A stretch of 64,000 nt of DNA from Microbulbifer variabilis (GCF_020524905.1 NZ_JAIVKI010000007.1:1-64000), one strand, 5' to 3'; shown: positions 35,908 to 47,261, counted from the stretch's first letter. The notes: generated by a model not told the origin, from the sequence alone. Numbers and translations: made by a program.

Positions 35908-36154
35908 TCGCTTTTTTCCGATGTGTTTCCATCTGAGAGTCGCTCCAGTATATGTCTGCCCCCACTATTCGCGGTAGCCACAGGTGCTTTAAGACTCAAT
36001 GACTTGCCTTCCTATACGAAGGAAAGGGTGGAGACTGAAGGAGACCTAGCATGGAGGGTAAAAGCGAATTACCATTCTGTAATTCCCAGAGGATGGTAAA
36101 ACTTTAAGCCTCCATAAGCCTCCACCCGACACAACGCATCAAGGGGCTGCATTG
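35908..36154. promoter_or_regulatory. divergent control region between the PuuA-like and PuuB-like genes
   Basis: 247 bases with three repeat elements: CCTTC / GAAGG arms spaced by 6 (about 36008-36023), TTACCAT (36069-36075) with ATGGTAA (36093-36099), and a perfect tandem 10-mer TAAGCCTCCA (36105-36114, 36115-36124) close to the rightward gene. Inverted repeats of this size suit TetR-type dimers, and a TetR gene lies downstream of the PuuB-like gene. Which repeat is the operator cannot be decided here. Confidence 0.4.
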
Positions 36155-37444
36155 ATGATAAGCACACCTGGTTATATAGATTCCTATTACTCCGCAAGTG
36201 CCAACCCACTGGCCCCCTATCCCCAGCTGGAAGGTGCCAGGGTGGCGGATGTGTGCGTAATCGGAGCCGGCTATACCGGACTCTCTACGGCATTGCACTT
36301 GGCTGAGCGAGGTTACAAAGTGACTGTGTTGGAAGCGGAACGTGTGGCTTGGGGGGCTTCAGGGCGCAATGGTGGGCATGTGGGGGTGGGGCAGAGGCGC
36401 TGCCAGAGTGATCTGGAAGAAATGTTTGGAATCGATATTGCCAGACAGCTCTGGCAATTTAGCTTGGAAGCAGTGCATCTGGTCGAGCAGTTAATCAACA
36501 AGTATCAAATTAATTGTGATCTGAAGCGAGGGATTATGCACCTCGCAGCCAAACCCAGCCATGATAACTATTTGCGCAAGGAGGCCGAACTTCTTCAAGA
36601 GCGCTATGAATACACAGATGTGCGCTATGCAGATGAACAGGAGGTGGGTGGCCTTGTGGGCACTGGGCGCTATTTGGGGGCACAAATTGACAGTGGGTCG
36701 CTGCACCTTCACCCGCTCAACTATGGCCTGGGGCTGGCGGCCGCCTGTGCTGAAGCTGGTGTTGAACTCTTTGAAAACAGCAGAGTGACTCGCTATCAAG
36801 GTGGGAGTTCCTGCACGGTTGAAACAGCCAAAGGGCAGGTGAAGGCAGGTAATATTGTGCTGGCCTGCAATGGCTATCTCGGCAATCTGGAGTCTCGCCT
36901 GGCTGGCAAAATAATGCCGATTAATAATTTTATTCTGGCTACTGAACCCCTGTCCGAACCTCTCGCACAAAAGCTGATCGCCAATGATTACGCCGTACAG
37001 GACACCCTGTTCGTTATCAATTACTGGAAACTCTCAGGGGATAACCGTCTGATTTTTGGGGGGGGGGAGAATTATACGACTCGCTTTCCCGCAGATATTC
37101 GCAAGTTTGTGCGGAAAAATATGTTGAAGGTCTATCCGCAACTTGAGCGGGCCAGAATTGATTATGGTTGGGGTGGCACTCTGGCAATCACCATGAACCG
37201 TATGCCGCACATGGGCCGATTAGAACCCAATGTCTATTACAGCCAGGGTTATTCGGGCCATGGGGTGCCTACTGCCACTTTTGCGGGCAAGTTGCTCGCA
37301 GAAGTCATCGCTGGCACAGAGGAGCGTTTCGACATTATGTCGAAAATTCCAACAGAGACTTTCCCTGGGGGGACCCTTCTGCGTTGGCCCGGCCTGGTAT
37401 TGGGGATGCTCTACCACAGTCTTCTCGATAGATTTGGGCATTGA
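36155..37444 (+). CDS. puuB: FAD-dependent gamma-glutamylputrescine oxidase-like protein
   Basis: 429 residues from ATG 36155 (AAGGGG upstream). The N-terminal dinucleotide-binding motif is VIGAGYTGLSTALHLAERG (about 35-53), then WGASGRNGGHVGVGQR, the DAO/PuuB-type second motif. C-terminal GYSGHGVPTATFAGKLLAE is the FAD-closing block. PuuB oxidises gamma-glutamylputrescine to the aldehyde in putrescine catabolism. Divergent pairing with a PuuA-like gene supports this. A run of seven or more G near 37063-37069 lies in the coding sequence and may be slippage-prone, but the frame is intact. Confidence 0.82.
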   Translation: MISTPGYIDSYYSASANPLAPYPQLEGARVADVCVIGAGYTGLSTALHLAERGYKVTVLEAERVAWGASGRNGGHVGVGQRRCQSDLEEMFGIDIARQLWQFSLEAVHLVEQLINKYQINCDLKRGIMHLAAKPSHDNYLRKEAELLQERYEYTDVRYADEQEVGGLVGTGRYLGAQIDSGSLHLHPLNYGLGLAAACAEAGVELFENSRVTRYQGGSSCTVETAKGQVKAGNIVLACNGYLGNLESRLAGKIMPINNFILATEPLSEPLAQKLIANDYAVQDTLFVINYWKLSGDNRLIFGGGENYTTRFPADIRKFVRKNMLKVYPQLERARIDYGWGGTLAITMNRMPHMGRLEPNVYYSQGYSGHGVPTATFAGKLLAEVIAGTEERFDIMSKIPTETFPGGTLLRWPGLVLGMLYHSLLDRFGH

Positions 37445-37527
37445 GGGACTGGCCACGGCTGGTTACTGGTGAAATTATAGGCTGCTTTGGTGTTAATATG
37501 CCGTGACTTGCATTTGGGAAGCCGAAC

Positions 37528-38208
37528 TTGTCCAACACCGAAAAGCAGAAACGTAAAAGCCAGTTATCTCCCCGTCGCGAGCCCATTCAGGCCCGCGCGA
37601 GGGCAAGAGCACGACAGATTCTCGATGTCACCGGGAGCCTGCTAGAGGAGGTGGGGCTCGATGATCTCACTACGATCCTAATTGCCAGGAAGCTCGATAT
37701 TTCGGTGGGCTCCCTTTATCACTATTTCCCCAATAAACACGCGATTCTCTACGCTATGGGCGAGCAGTGGCTGGCCAGCATCAGCGGGGCTATGGATGAG
37801 TTGGCAGAACTCGACCTCGAAGAGATGGTGCTTGAGAATTTTATTGATGAGTTGGTTGGGCGCCTATTGGCTGTGTACCGTGAGCAGCGCGGGCTACTGC
37901 CACTGGTTCAGGCAATGTGGGGAATCCCCGAGTTGCATGAGCTTGACGAGAGCCATGACGAACTGGTGATCGGGCATTTGGTTGGTATGTTTCGGCGTTT
38001 GGGCTTTGCCTGCCCACCCAATGAGTTGAACCGCTTGGGTCGGCTTACGCTGGAAAGTTGCCACGCGCTATTGCTGGTGATGGTCAACCAGGCCGAGAGG
38101 CGCGCTTATCGCACCCGAGAGGATTTACAGCAAATGCTGTTCATTCTGTTAAATGGCAGAAGTAACGATAACAGTCCCGAAGGACTTGGTGATGTGGAGG
38201 CTCCTTGA
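37528..38208 (+). CDS. TetR-family transcriptional regulator
   Basis: 226 residues from TTG 37528 (GGGAAG upstream). After a basic tail (EKQKRKSQLSPRREP) the TetR helix-turn-helix runs about 22-70: RARARARQILDVTGSLLEEVG and then ARKLDISVGSLYHYFPNKHAIL, with the typical LYHYFPNK recognition end. The C-terminal half is an all-helical ligand and dimer domain without further motif. Located just after the PuuB-like gene, it probably controls the polyamine genes. Its stop overlaps the start of the nucleotidase gene (TTGATG), so the two are translationally coupled. Confidence 0.88.
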   Translation: MSNTEKQKRKSQLSPRREPIQARARARARQILDVTGSLLEEVGLDDLTTILIARKLDISVGSLYHYFPNKHAILYAMGEQWLASISGAMDELAELDLEEMVLENFIDELVGRLLAVYREQRGLLPLVQAMWGIPELHELDESHDELVIGHLVGMFRRLGFACPPNELNRLGRLTLESCHALLLVMVNQAERRAYRTREDLQQMLFILLNGRSNDNSPEGLGDVEAP

Positions 38209-39119
38209 TGGCTATGCGACCAGATAAACTGGTAATCGCGATTTCCTCGCGGGCTCTGTTTGACTTGAATGATAGCCATAAGGTGTTCGAGGAGCAGGGC
38301 TTACAGGCATTCTCCCAATATCAGGTAGAGCGGGAAAACGATGTTTTGCAAAAGGGTGATGCCTTTCATCTAGTAGAGAAATTTCTAAAAATCAATGAGC
38401 AGCTAGGGGGGGAGCCCAGGGTTGAGGTCATCCTACTCTCGCGCAACAGTGCTGATACCGGACTGCGGGTGTTTAACTCTATTGAGCATTACGGCCTGGA
38501 TATTACCCGGGCGGCTTTCTGCAATGGAGAAAGCCCCTATCGCTATATTGGGCCATTTGGCTGCAACCTGTTTCTGTCGACGGATGGCTTGGATGTGCGC
38601 CGCGCACTGGAGCAGGGTGTTGCCGCAGCGACTTTGGTGGCTGGTGGCAACCGTGAACAGCGTGACGATGTTTTACGCTTTGCTTTTGATGGTGACGCGG
38701 TAATCTTTTCTGATGAGGCAGAGCAGATTTTTAAACGGGATGGACTCGCCGCCTTTACCCGGGCCGAGCGGGCCTCAGCACAGATGCCTCTCGGTGGGGG
38801 ACCTTTCAAGGGGTTCCTTGAGGCCCTGCAAAATTTGCAGTCAGAGTTCGGTTTGGAGGGCTGTCCAATCCGCACTGCGCTGGTAACAGCCCGGTCGGCC
38901 CCGGCCCATGAACGGGTAATCCGCACATTGCGCGCCTGGGATATCCGGGTGGATGAATCAGTATTCCTGGGGGGACTCCCAAAGGGGGAATTCCTGAGGG
39001 CATTTGGTGCTGATGTTTTCTTCGATGATCAACCAGCGCACTGCGCCTCTGCCGCTGAGCATGTTGCTACAGGTCATGTGCCACATGGAATTGCCAATAT
39101 CGCTAATAGTGAAGCCTGA
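38208..39119 (+). CDS. cytosolic 5'-nucleotidase (PF06189 type)
   Basis: 303 residues from ATG 38208 with GGAGG nine bases upstream. The protein matches bacterial homologues of the 5'-nucleotidase family related to vertebrate NT5C1: VIAISSRALFDLNDSH at the N-terminus carries the D-x-N variant of HAD motif I, with VILLSRNSADTGLRVFNSIE, DGDAVIFSDEAEQIF and VFFDDQPAHC as later family blocks. It should dephosphorylate nucleoside monophosphates. The link with a TetR regulator is unexplained; it may be read through from the polyamine unit. Overlap with the TetR gene is 1 base. Confidence 0.82.
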   Translation: MAMRPDKLVIAISSRALFDLNDSHKVFEEQGLQAFSQYQVERENDVLQKGDAFHLVEKFLKINEQLGGEPRVEVILLSRNSADTGLRVFNSIEHYGLDITRAAFCNGESPYRYIGPFGCNLFLSTDGLDVRRALEQGVAAATLVAGGNREQRDDVLRFAFDGDAVIFSDEAEQIFKRDGLAAFTRAERASAQMPLGGGPFKGFLEALQNLQSEFGLEGCPIRTALVTARSAPAHERVIRTLRAWDIRVDESVFLGGLPKGEFLRAFGADVFFDDQPAHCASAAEHVATGHVPHGIANIANSEA

Positions 39120-39307
39120 TCAAATAAGCCCTTCGGGGGGCTATTAATACCTCGAAGTTGATTGACACCCGCCGCTCTTCACCGGATATTCACCTGTCCG
39201 TTGGCCCCGGCTTCAATTGGCTGCTATTCTTTTCTCGCATAACTCAAGATGTTTTTTATAACTAACAATTTATCTGTCAGAGTTACACTCGTCCAGGGGC
39301 GGAGTGA

Positions 39308-40300
<993 letters not shown>

Positions 40301-40326
40301 TAGCCGCGTTAGCTGTTAGGTGGAGG

Positions 40327-40623
40327 CTAGGAGGCCTCTGCCTGTTGAATCAGCGGCTGTAACACTTCTTTGGCGAATTTGAAGTAAACGGTGTAAACCT
40401 CCGCTTCCTGCCCCTCACGTTCAACCACAAAGAATGGCGCACGATCCACTTTAAAGTGCTGGGCAACCTGTATGCCAGCACTTTGCGGGTCTCGTACATC
40501 GGCTATCAAGGTCTGATCGATAAATTTTAGCTGCCCATTCACTTCCAGTTTTTCCTGCACATCGCGGCACTTGGCGCAGGGGGAGCCATCGGCGAGTATT
40601 TTTTTGACCAGTGTGATCTTCAC
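40327..40623 (-). CDS. thioredoxin-fold protein with CxxC motif
   Basis: 98 residues from GTG 40623, chosen because AAGGAATTT lies upstream and protein similarity to glutaredoxin/thioredoxin folds begins at VKITLVKKIL; the frame continues to 40737 without support. Cys16 and Cys19 form the SPCAKC redox motif. VDRAPFFVVEREG contains the cis-proline of the fold. It is cytoplasmic. A redox or iron-sulfur delivery role is plausible; the neighbouring cysB is suggestive but the genes converge. Confidence 0.7.
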   Translation of the reverse strand: MKITLVKKILADGSPCAKCRDVQEKLEVNGQLKFIDQTLIADVRDPQSAGIQVAQHFKVDRAPFFVVEREGQEAEVYTVYFKFAKEVLQPLIQQAEAS

Positions 40624-40812
40624 GATAAATTCCTTGATCTGGTTAAGCGCTGACATTGGCACTACTGGCATAGAATCTATCAGATGGTCTAATAACTTTG
40701 AAATATCAATCCTGGATAGATCTATAACCAAAATCATGTAGCTGGGTTACAGGAAAGCCCGACAGAAAGTGATTCCCTGCGGGCGGGAGGATTGACGCTT
40801 GAGGATTGACGC

Positions 40813-42144
40813 TTAATGTAGGAATTGCTCTGCGGTCTCTAGCAGCAGGTGCACCTTGGCCAAGCACTCGTTGTGTTCTGCTACCGGGTCTGAGTCTGCA
40901 ACTATACCTCCACCAGCAGCGCAAGTAATGCGGCCATTGCTGGCACTAAAAGTGCGGATAGCAATATTGGTATCGGCGCGACCGCAGCTGCTGATATACC
41001 CGATGCTGCCGCAGTAGATGCCCCTTGGACTGCTTTCTAGCTCGCGAATCACCTCCATGGAGCGGCGCTTAGGGGCACCGGTAATGGAGCCGCCGGGAAA
41101 GCAGGCTGCCAGGAGATCGCTGTAGGCCGAATCCTCCTGCATTTCCCCCGTCACTACGCTGACCAAATGGTGGACGTTGGCAAAGCTGGCCAGCTGGAAC
41201 AACTCCGGCACACGCACACTGCCACTGCGGCACAATTTGCTGAAATCATTGCGCAACAGATCCACGATCATCAGGTTTTCCGCGCGATCCTTAGGGCTTC
41301 TTTGCAGTGTAAATGCAGCTCGTTGATCCTCCACTGGGTCGGCCGCTCTGGCGGCGGTGCCCTTGATAGGTTCGGTACGCAAGCTGTTGCCATCGGCACG
41401 GATAAAGCGCTCTGGTGACAGGCTCAGCAGGCTGCCTTGGGGTAACTCCATAAAAGCGGAAAAGGGGCCGGCTACCCGTCGGCGCAATGCCATATAGGCG
41501 CTGAAGAGGTCGCCTTCGTAAGGAGCACTGAAGCGCTGAGTAAAGTTTGCCTGGTAGATATCTCCCGCCGCGATATATTCGAGGATGCGTTCTATGCGCT
41601 TTTGATAGTCGGCGGCGCTGAGTTCATGGGCAAATGGCGCCAATAGCCGAAACCCTTCCAGGTCTTGGTCCTGCTCCCATTGCACCGATTTAAAGCGATC
41701 GATCAACTCGCGCACCTGCCTGGCTGGGCAGGCTGGGTGGAATACCAAGTGGCTGGAACCCAGCTGGTGGTCTGCGATAAAAGCCCAGCTATAGAGCCCA
41801 AAAAAGCCTGCGGGCAGGTCGGTAGGCCGGGTATCCGCCGGCAAATAGTTTCCGCTGGTGCCCAGTTCATAGCCTGCGAAGCCTATCATTCCGCCGCAAA
41901 ACGGCAGTTGCGAGTCCCGTTCCTGTGGGCAGAGCTCACGACTTAGGTCATCCACTTGAGTGAAAGGCTCACTGTTGTCTGCAGTCAGTTCCAGCGTGTT
42001 GAGGGGATCGGCGCTGATAATATCGTAGCGACCACCACTGCTGAGAGGCCGGCCGCTATCGAGCCACACCGGCACTGGAAGATCCGCAATCGCCCGAAAG
42101 GCCGCGGCAGAATTGAGTGAATAGGGCAGGGAGACTATTTGCAT
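40813..42144 (-). CDS. pabB: aminodeoxychorismate synthase component I
   Basis: 443 residues. PabB aminates chorismate with ammonia from PabA, giving the substrate of PabC (19526-20296). Chorismate-binding blocks are present: AGDIYQANFTQRFSAP (about 190-206), the PIKGTAAR motif (about 257-264) with the Lys used for the covalent intermediate, NLMIVDLLRNDFSKLC, GSITGAPKRRSMEVI and the GIVADSDPVAEHNECLAK end. PIKGT rather than PIAGT separates PabB from anthranilate synthase TrpE. The gene is single, followed by nothing on the same transcript except possibly the thioredoxin-like gene. Confidence 0.93.
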   Translation of the reverse strand: MQIVSLPYSLNSAAAFRAIADLPVPVWLDSGRPLSSGGRYDIISADPLNTLELTADNSEPFTQVDDLSRELCPQERDSQLPFCGGMIGFAGYELGTSGNYLPADTRPTDLPAGFFGLYSWAFIADHQLGSSHLVFHPACPARQVRELIDRFKSVQWEQDQDLEGFRLLAPFAHELSAADYQKRIERILEYIAAGDIYQANFTQRFSAPYEGDLFSAYMALRRRVAGPFSAFMELPQGSLLSLSPERFIRADGNSLRTEPIKGTAARAADPVEDQRAAFTLQRSPKDRAENLMIVDLLRNDFSKLCRSGSVRVPELFQLASFANVHHLVSVVTGEMQEDSAYSDLLAACFPGGSITGAPKRRSMEVIRELESSPRGIYCGSIGYISSCGRADTNIAIRTFSASNGRITCAAGGGIVADSDPVAEHNECLAKVHLLLETAEQFLH

Positions 42145-42231
42145 ATCAAAACACGGCAGTCTGGAAGACGGCGCACACTACACACTTTGTCGCGGCGTGA
42201 AAAGGGCGGCTGGCCCTTTGGTCAATCCTTA

Positions 42232-43059
42232 TTAGTCAATCCTGCGCTCGATGCCGGCCTGGGACATCAGGCGGGTAGCGAGCTCCTCCACGGAAAGTTG
42301 GGTGGCATTGAGGAAGGGCACCTGAGCCCGCCTCAGCATCTGTTCGACTTGGCGCACCTCGAATTCACACTGTTCCATAGAAGCGTAGCGGCTATTGGCG
42401 CGTCTTTCCTGTCGAATTTGCATCAGCCGCTTGGGGTCTATGGTGAGGCCGAAGAGTTTTCGGTGGTAGGGACGCAATATCTTGGGCAGGGTGGTGGAGT
42501 CCATATCCTCTTCGGTGATGGGGTAATTGGCAGCGCGCAGTCCAAACTGCAAGGCCAAATAAAGGCAGGTGGGAGTTTTGCCGGAGCGAGAGACCCCGAG
42601 CAATATCACATCCGCCTGTTCAAATTCACTGATACGGCGGCCGTCGTCATTGTCGATAGCAAAGTGCACCGCCTCAATACGCTCACTGTAGCGCCGGTTG
42701 TTGGCAATGCCGTGGGAGACATTGACCGTTTGAGCGGGGTCGCGCCCAAATAAATTGGCCAAAGGTGTCAGGTAGTTCTCGAATACATCCAGCATCAATG
42801 CGGGGCTTTGATGCAGTTGCTCGCGAATCTGGTCTGAAACGATGCTGGTAATAATGATGGGTTGCAGGCCGGACTCAAGCGATGCTCTCTCTATGCGCTG
42901 GAGGGCTTGCTGAACTTTCTCAGGTGAGTCTATGTAGGGCAGAGTCACCTGCTCGACATGCTGGTCCTGAAACTGAGCCAACAGGCTGTGGCCAATGGCT
43001 TCCACGGTAAGGCCGGTTCCATCGGAAATAAAAAAGGCGGTGCGTTTGTCTTTTGCCAT
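42232..43059 (-). CDS. ppsR: PEP synthase regulatory kinase/phosphorylase
   Basis: 275 residues. PpsR (DUF299) phosphorylates PpsA with ADP to switch it off and removes the phosphate with inorganic phosphate. The P-loop-like GVSRSGKTPTCLYLALQFG (about 154-172) is the family signature, with FISDGTGLTVEAIGHSLLAQF at the N-terminus. It is divergent from ppsA, with 197 bases between the starts, so kinase and target are co-located as in most gammaproteobacteria. Confidence 0.95.
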   Translation of the reverse strand: MAKDKRTAFFISDGTGLTVEAIGHSLLAQFQDQHVEQVTLPYIDSPEKVQQALQRIERASLESGLQPIIITSIVSDQIREQLHQSPALMLDVFENYLTPLANLFGRDPAQTVNVSHGIANNRRYSERIEAVHFAIDNDDGRRISEFEQADVILLGVSRSGKTPTCLYLALQFGLRAANYPITEEDMDSTTLPKILRPYHRKLFGLTIDPKRLMQIRQERRANSRYASMEQCEFEVRQVEQMLRRAQVPFLNATQLSVEELATRLMSQAGIERRID

Positions 43060-43256
43060 GCTGCGTCTCTGTCTGTTGGCGGGACTTTTTTAGTGGCCGC
43101 TAGTATAGGGGGGTGGGCTTCAAAGGTCTTATTTTCTGAGTGCTGTGCCGCCTTGTAGAAAATTTACAACATATTGGCCGTTTTTCCTGGGCTATTTTTT
43201 ACAAGACTCATCCTTATAATCGGCGCCCAACAAACCTGATTTCAGAGGGCCTTCAC

Positions 43257-45620
43257 TTGACGAATTTCACCATCGACTTTGCAAAACTGGGAATGGATGA
43301 TGTCGACAAGGTCGGCGGTAAAAACGCATCACTCGGCGAGATGATCTCATCTCTGGCCGGTGCTGGTGTGAGTGTACCGGGCGGCTTTGCGACCACAGCG
43401 GAGGCCTTTCGGGCTTTCCTTGCCCATGAACAGTTGGAGCAGCGTATCGCCGAGCGCCTGAAAGGACTCGATGTCGGTGATGTTACCGAGCTTGCCAAAG
43501 CGGGCGATGAAATTCGCAATTGGATTTTACAGACTCCTTTCCCCGCACAATTGGAAAAAGAAATCCGTGATGGCTATGAAGCCCTGGGTGGCGGTGAGAC
43601 TGCCGTTGCCGTTCGCTCCTCAGCTACTGCGGAAGACTTGCCGGATGCTTCTTTCGCCGGTCAACAGGAGACCTTCCTGAATATCCGCGGGATCGATGCG
43701 GTTCTGATTGCGGTTAAAGAAGTCTTTGCCTCTCTCTATAACGACCGCGCTATTGCCTACCGTGTGCACACGGGTTACGCGGATGTGGGCGTTGCCCTCT
43801 CTGCCGGTATCCAGCATATGGTGCGCAGTGAGACTGGTGCTGCCGGTGTGATGTTCACCCTGGATACTGAGAGTGGGTTCCGCGATGTGATCTTTATCAC
43901 TGCGGCCTTCGGTTTGGGCGAGACCGTTGTTCAGGGTGCCGTGAATCCCGACGAGTTCTACCTCTACAAGCCTGCTTTAGATGCCGGGCGTCCGGCGATC
44001 CTGCGTCGCAATCGCGGCAGTAAAGCCATCAAGATGGTGTACGACGAAAGCGGTGAGTGTGGGCGCTCTGTAAAAACCGTTGACGTTGCAGAGGAAGACC
44101 GTCAGCGTTTTGCCCTGAATGATGAAGAACTGACCAGCCTGGCAGTACAGGCGCGCAAGATTGAAGAGCATTACGGTCGCCCGATGGATATCGAGTGGGC
44201 CAAAGACGGTGATACCGGCAAATTGTTTATTGTGCAGGCACGCCCGGAGACTGTGCGCTCCCGCGATCAGGGTACCAGTATCGAGCGCTACAGCCTGCAG
44301 GAGCGCAGCGAAGTGCTGTGTGAGGGGCGTGCTATTGGTCAGCGCATCGGCGCCGGTCGCGTGCGCAAGTTGAAGTCCGTTGAAGATATGGCGGCTATGC
44401 AGGACGGCGAGGTCCTGGTGACCGATATGACCGACCCGGATTGGGAGCCGGTTCTGAAGAAAGCCAGCGCAATTGTCACCAACCGCGGCGGACGTACTTG
44501 CCACGCGGCGATTATTGCCCGTGAACTGGGAATTCCTGCAGTGGTTGGCTGTGGAAATGCCACCGAGTTATTAGAAAACGGTACTCCAGTAACCGTATCT
44601 TGCGCCGAGGGTGATACCGGTTTCGTGATGTCTGGCGAGTTGAATTTCCAGCGTGAGGAGACCGAAGTTTCCGAAATGCCGGACCTGCCTTTCAAAATCA
44701 TGCTCAACGTGGGCAACCCGGATCGCGCTTTTGCCTTCAGCCACCTGCCCAATCAGGGTGTTGGCCTGGCGCGTCTAGAATTTATTCTGAACCGCATGAT
44801 TGGTATTCACCCGAAAGCGCTGCTTGAGCTGGATAGTTTGCCAGAAGATCTGCAACAGAATATCCGTGAGCGCATCGGCGGCTACGCTTCCCCGGAAGAC
44901 TTTATTGTCGAGAAGTTGGTGGAAGGTATCGCTACACTGGCCGCGGCTTTTGCGCCCAATCGTGTGATCGTACGTTTGTCAGACTTTAAGTCCAACGAAT
45001 ATGCACACCTGGTAGGTGGCCAGCTGTACGAGCCCAGCGAAGAGAACCCGATGCTCGGTTTCCGCGGTGCGGCCCGTTACCGCTCCGAAGATTTCCGTCA
45101 GTGTTTTGCCCTGGAATGTCGCGCGCTGAAGAAAGTGCGCGACGAGATGGGCCTGACCAACGTGGAGATCATGGTGCCCTTCGTGCGCACCCCGGAAGAG
45201 GCGGAAGAGGTGGTTGGCCTGCTCGCCGAGAATGGCTTGCGCCGCGGCGAGGCTGGCCTCAAGGTCATCATGATGTGCGAACTGCCTTCGAATGCCCTAC
45301 TGGCTGAAGAGTTCCTGCAGCATTTTGACGGTTTCTCTATCGGTTCCAATGACCTGACCCAGCTTACCCTGGGCCTGGATCGGGATTCCGGCCTGGTGGC
45401 TGACCTGTTCGATGAGCGAAACCCTGCGGTGAAGGCTCTACTGTCTCGTGCCATTCAGGCCTGTAAGAAAGCCGGTAAATATGTGGGTATCTGTGGTCAG
45501 GGGCCATCTGACCACAAAGACTTCGCCCGTTGGTTGATGGATGAGGGGATCGACAGTGTTTCCCTGAATCCGGATACCGCTGTGGATACCTGGCTATTTT
45601 TGGCTAACGAAGAAGCCTAA
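43257..45620 (+). CDS. ppsA: phosphoenolpyruvate synthase
   Basis: 787 residues from TTG 43257, chosen because the protein from [20 protein letters not shown] onward matches PpsA and AGAGGG precedes it; the upstream in-frame stretch to 43140 is not protein-like. It makes PEP from pyruvate and ATP for gluconeogenesis, the expected partner of the glyoxylate shunt encoded further right. The ATP-grasp domain is at about 1-350, the swivelling domain has the phospho-His in [16 protein letters not shown] (near 420), and the PEP/pyruvate barrel ends with [17 protein letters not shown] and [10 protein letters not shown], carrying the catalytic Cys. The threonine before the His is the PpsR target. Confidence 0.96.
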   Translation: MTNFTIDFAKLGMDDVDKVGGKNASLGEMISSLAGAGVSVPGGFATTAEAFRAFLAHEQLEQRIAERLKGLDVGDVTELAKAGDEIRNWILQTPFPAQLEKEIRDGYEALGGGETAVAVRSSATAEDLPDASFAGQQETFLNIRGIDAVLIAVKEVFASLYNDRAIAYRVHTGYADVGVALSAGIQHMVRSETGAAGVMFTLDTESGFRDVIFITAAFGLGETVVQGAVNPDEFYLYKPALDAGRPAILRRNRGSKAIKMVYDESGECGRSVKTVDVAEEDRQRFALNDEELTSLAVQARKIEEHYGRPMDIEWAKDGDTGKLFIVQARPETVRSRDQGTSIERYSLQERSEVLCEGRAIGQRIGAGRVRKLKSVEDMAAMQDGEVLVTDMTDPDWEPVLKKASAIVTNRGGRTCHAAIIARELGIPAVVGCGNATELLENGTPVTVSCAEGDTGFVMSGELNFQREETEVSEMPDLPFKIMLNVGNPDRAFAFSHLPNQGVGLARLEFILNRMIGIHPKALLELDSLPEDLQQNIRERIGGYASPEDFIVEKLVEGIATLAAAFAPNRVIVRLSDFKSNEYAHLVGGQLYEPSEENPMLGFRGAARYRSEDFRQCFALECRALKKVRDEMGLTNVEIMVPFVRTPEEAEEVVGLLAENGLRRGEAGLKVIMMCELPSNALLAEEFLQHFDGFSIGSNDLTQLTLGLDRDSGLVADLFDERNPAVKALLSRAIQACKKAGKYVGICGQGPSDHKDFARWLMDEGIDSVSLNPDTAVDTWLFLANEEA

Positions 45621-45629
45621 TTTCCTATT

Positions 45630-45656
45630 AAAGCGGCCCTTTCGGGCCGCTTTTTC
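45630..45656 (+). terminator. rho-independent terminator of ppsA
   Basis: Ten-pair stem AAAGCGGCCC / GGGCCGCTTT, loop TTTC, followed by T residues, ten bases past the stop. Confidence 0.88.
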
Positions 45657-46051
45657 TATTTCAACACCTATTCTGCGGCTGTGGTTTTTTTTACTGGGGC
45701 CTATTGCGCATTTGCCCAAAAATTAGACTCCTGTTGCCGCTTCCTTCGATAACTTCGGATTTTATCCTGCTATTTCTGTGTGAGTTTTGCAGATCACACG
45801 CTACCGAAAAAATTCAAAACTCTATGGCTTCCCTGCCGAGAGAAGAATTCATTCTAAGTCTTACCACCAGCCTCAATAGAATCAGAAGAGTCCTGAGGCA
45901 GCGCGTTAATAAAAAAATCTAGCGCAATTTGCTTTGGTGCTGATTCACCTGCAGGGGTAAATCCCCCGGTGTTGAAGTTTAAGTGGGGCCAGTAGGGCTG
46001 TTTCCCTCTCCGCCCACTTTGGCAGAACAGAGAAAGTTATTGAGGTGAGCT
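45657..46051. other. intergenic region before the L,D-transpeptidase gene
   Basis: 395 bases. A 72-codon frame from a TTG at 45704 is possible but lacks a ribosome binding site and family features, so I leave it out. A small hairpin (GGGG-taaat-CCCC near 45953-45965) lies about 90 bases before the next gene. Confidence 0.4.
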
Positions 46052-46621
46052 ATGCATACGAGCAGACAGTTACAGATCCCAATATGGCATATTTTTCTGA
46101 TGTTATGTCTCCTGGCATTACTCGCAGTACCTCCCGCAATGGCAAAGCCCCGCGGTGGTAACTGGTTTGATGATCGCGCTGCCGCCAGGGGAGGGAGTGC
46201 CTCAATCAGAATTGATTTGAGTGAACAACGCGCATACCTCTACAAAGGCGGTAAGTTGGTTGGGGTATCAAGAATTTCTTCAGGGAAGCGGGGCTATGGC
46301 ACGCGGCCAGGACATTTCCGTGTACTTTCCAAGCATCCAAATCACCGCTCAACAGTCTATGGCAGCTATGTAGATAGACGCACGGGACGTGTGGTGAGAT
46401 CCAATGTGAATACCCGTAAACACCGCCGTCCTGCCGGTACCGTGTATCGCGGTGCGAAAATGAATAACTACATTCGTTTTAATGGCGGTATTGGGATGCA
46501 TGCATCAGGCAATGTGCCCGGATACCCGGCCTCTCACGGTTGTGTGCGCATGCCGCCACATATGGCGAGTAAATTTTATCGCCATGTACGTGTAGGTACA
46601 CCGGTTCGTGTCACACACTAA
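46052..46621 (+). CDS. L,D-transpeptidase (YkuD domain), periplasmic
   Basis: 189 residues with a signal peptide or membrane anchor (IFLMLCLLALLAVPPAMA, about 14-31). The YkuD domain follows at about 48-187: IDLSEQRAYLYKGGKLVGVS at its start, and the catalytic HASGNVPGYPASHGCVRMP with the nucleophile Cys in SHGCVR. Such enzymes form 3-3 cross-links in peptidoglycan or attach proteins to it. There is no LysM or other binding domain. TTGAGGTGAGC precedes the ATG. It stands alone. Confidence 0.92.
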   Translation: MHTSRQLQIPIWHIFLMLCLLALLAVPPAMAKPRGGNWFDDRAAARGGSASIRIDLSEQRAYLYKGGKLVGVSRISSGKRGYGTRPGHFRVLSKHPNHRSTVYGSYVDRRTGRVVRSNVNTRKHRRPAGTVYRGAKMNNYIRFNGGIGMHASGNVPGYPASHGCVRMPPHMASKFYRHVRVGTPVRVTH

Positions 46622-46772
46622 AAATTGCGTCACACATAAAACAGTTTTGTAGCAGCGAAGCCTTGGCCGGGTATTATCTACAGAGGTGATACCCGGTATT
46701 TATTTGTTGGCCTGCCACCAGAGTTCCAGTGCCGCTATCATCATTTTTTATGGAATGATTGCGAGAGGAATT

Positions 46773-47261
46773 ATGTCAATTTCAACCCCCGATTTGTGTG
46801 ATACCCACGGCGATTCAGTACAAGTGGTTGAGCCGATGTTTATCAATTACGGTGGTCGTGACAGTTTCGGCGGTCAAATTGTAACCATCAAGTGTTTCGA
46901 AGATAACTCCCTGGTGCGTGAGCTGGTTGCAGAACCTGGGCGGGGCAAAGTTTTGGTGGTCGATGCGGGCGGTTCCATGCGCCGTGCCTGTCTTGGGGAT
47001 ATGCTCGCCGAGAAGGCGGTAGCCAATGGTTGGGAAGGCATTGTGATGTATGGCTGTATCCGTGATGTCGATCAGATTTCGGCGCTGGATTTGGGGGTGC
47101 AGGCCCTGGGTACGCACCCTATGAAAACTGAAAAAAAAGGTATTGGCGAGCGGGATCTGGAAGTGACTTTCGGCGGTGTGACCTTCCGCCCAGGCGATTA
47201 TCTCTATGGAGATAACAACGGCATCATTGTTGCGCAAAAATGCCTAATGCCTAATGCCTAA
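46773..47261 (+). CDS. rraA: RraA-family protein, RNase E activity regulator
   Basis: 162 residues from ATG 46773 (AGAGGAA upstream; in-frame codons back to 46686 are unsupported). RraA binds the scaffold of RNase E and dampens its activity; RNase E is encoded at 7882-10779. Family features are [11 protein letters not shown] (start), [41 protein letters not shown] (about 69-89), [10 protein letters not shown] and [14 protein letters not shown]. Some relatives are 4-hydroxy-4-methyl-2-oxoglutarate aldolases; the length and the start favour RraA. The last six codons and the stop lie inside a TGCCTAA heptamer repeat, so the C-terminal CLMPNA is repeat-encoded. Confidence 0.88.
   Translation: MSISTPDLCDTHGDSVQVVEPMFINYGGRDSFGGQIVTIKCFEDNSLVRELVAEPGRGKVLVVDAGGSMRRACLGDMLAEKAVANGWEGIVMYGCIRDVDQISALDLGVQALGTHPMKTEKKGIGERDLEVTFGGVTFRPGDYLYGDNNGIIVAQKCLMPNA

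Noticed and set aside
45704-45922. 72-codon frame after ppsA
   Set aside because: TTG start without ribosome site, no family features, and directly behind a terminator.
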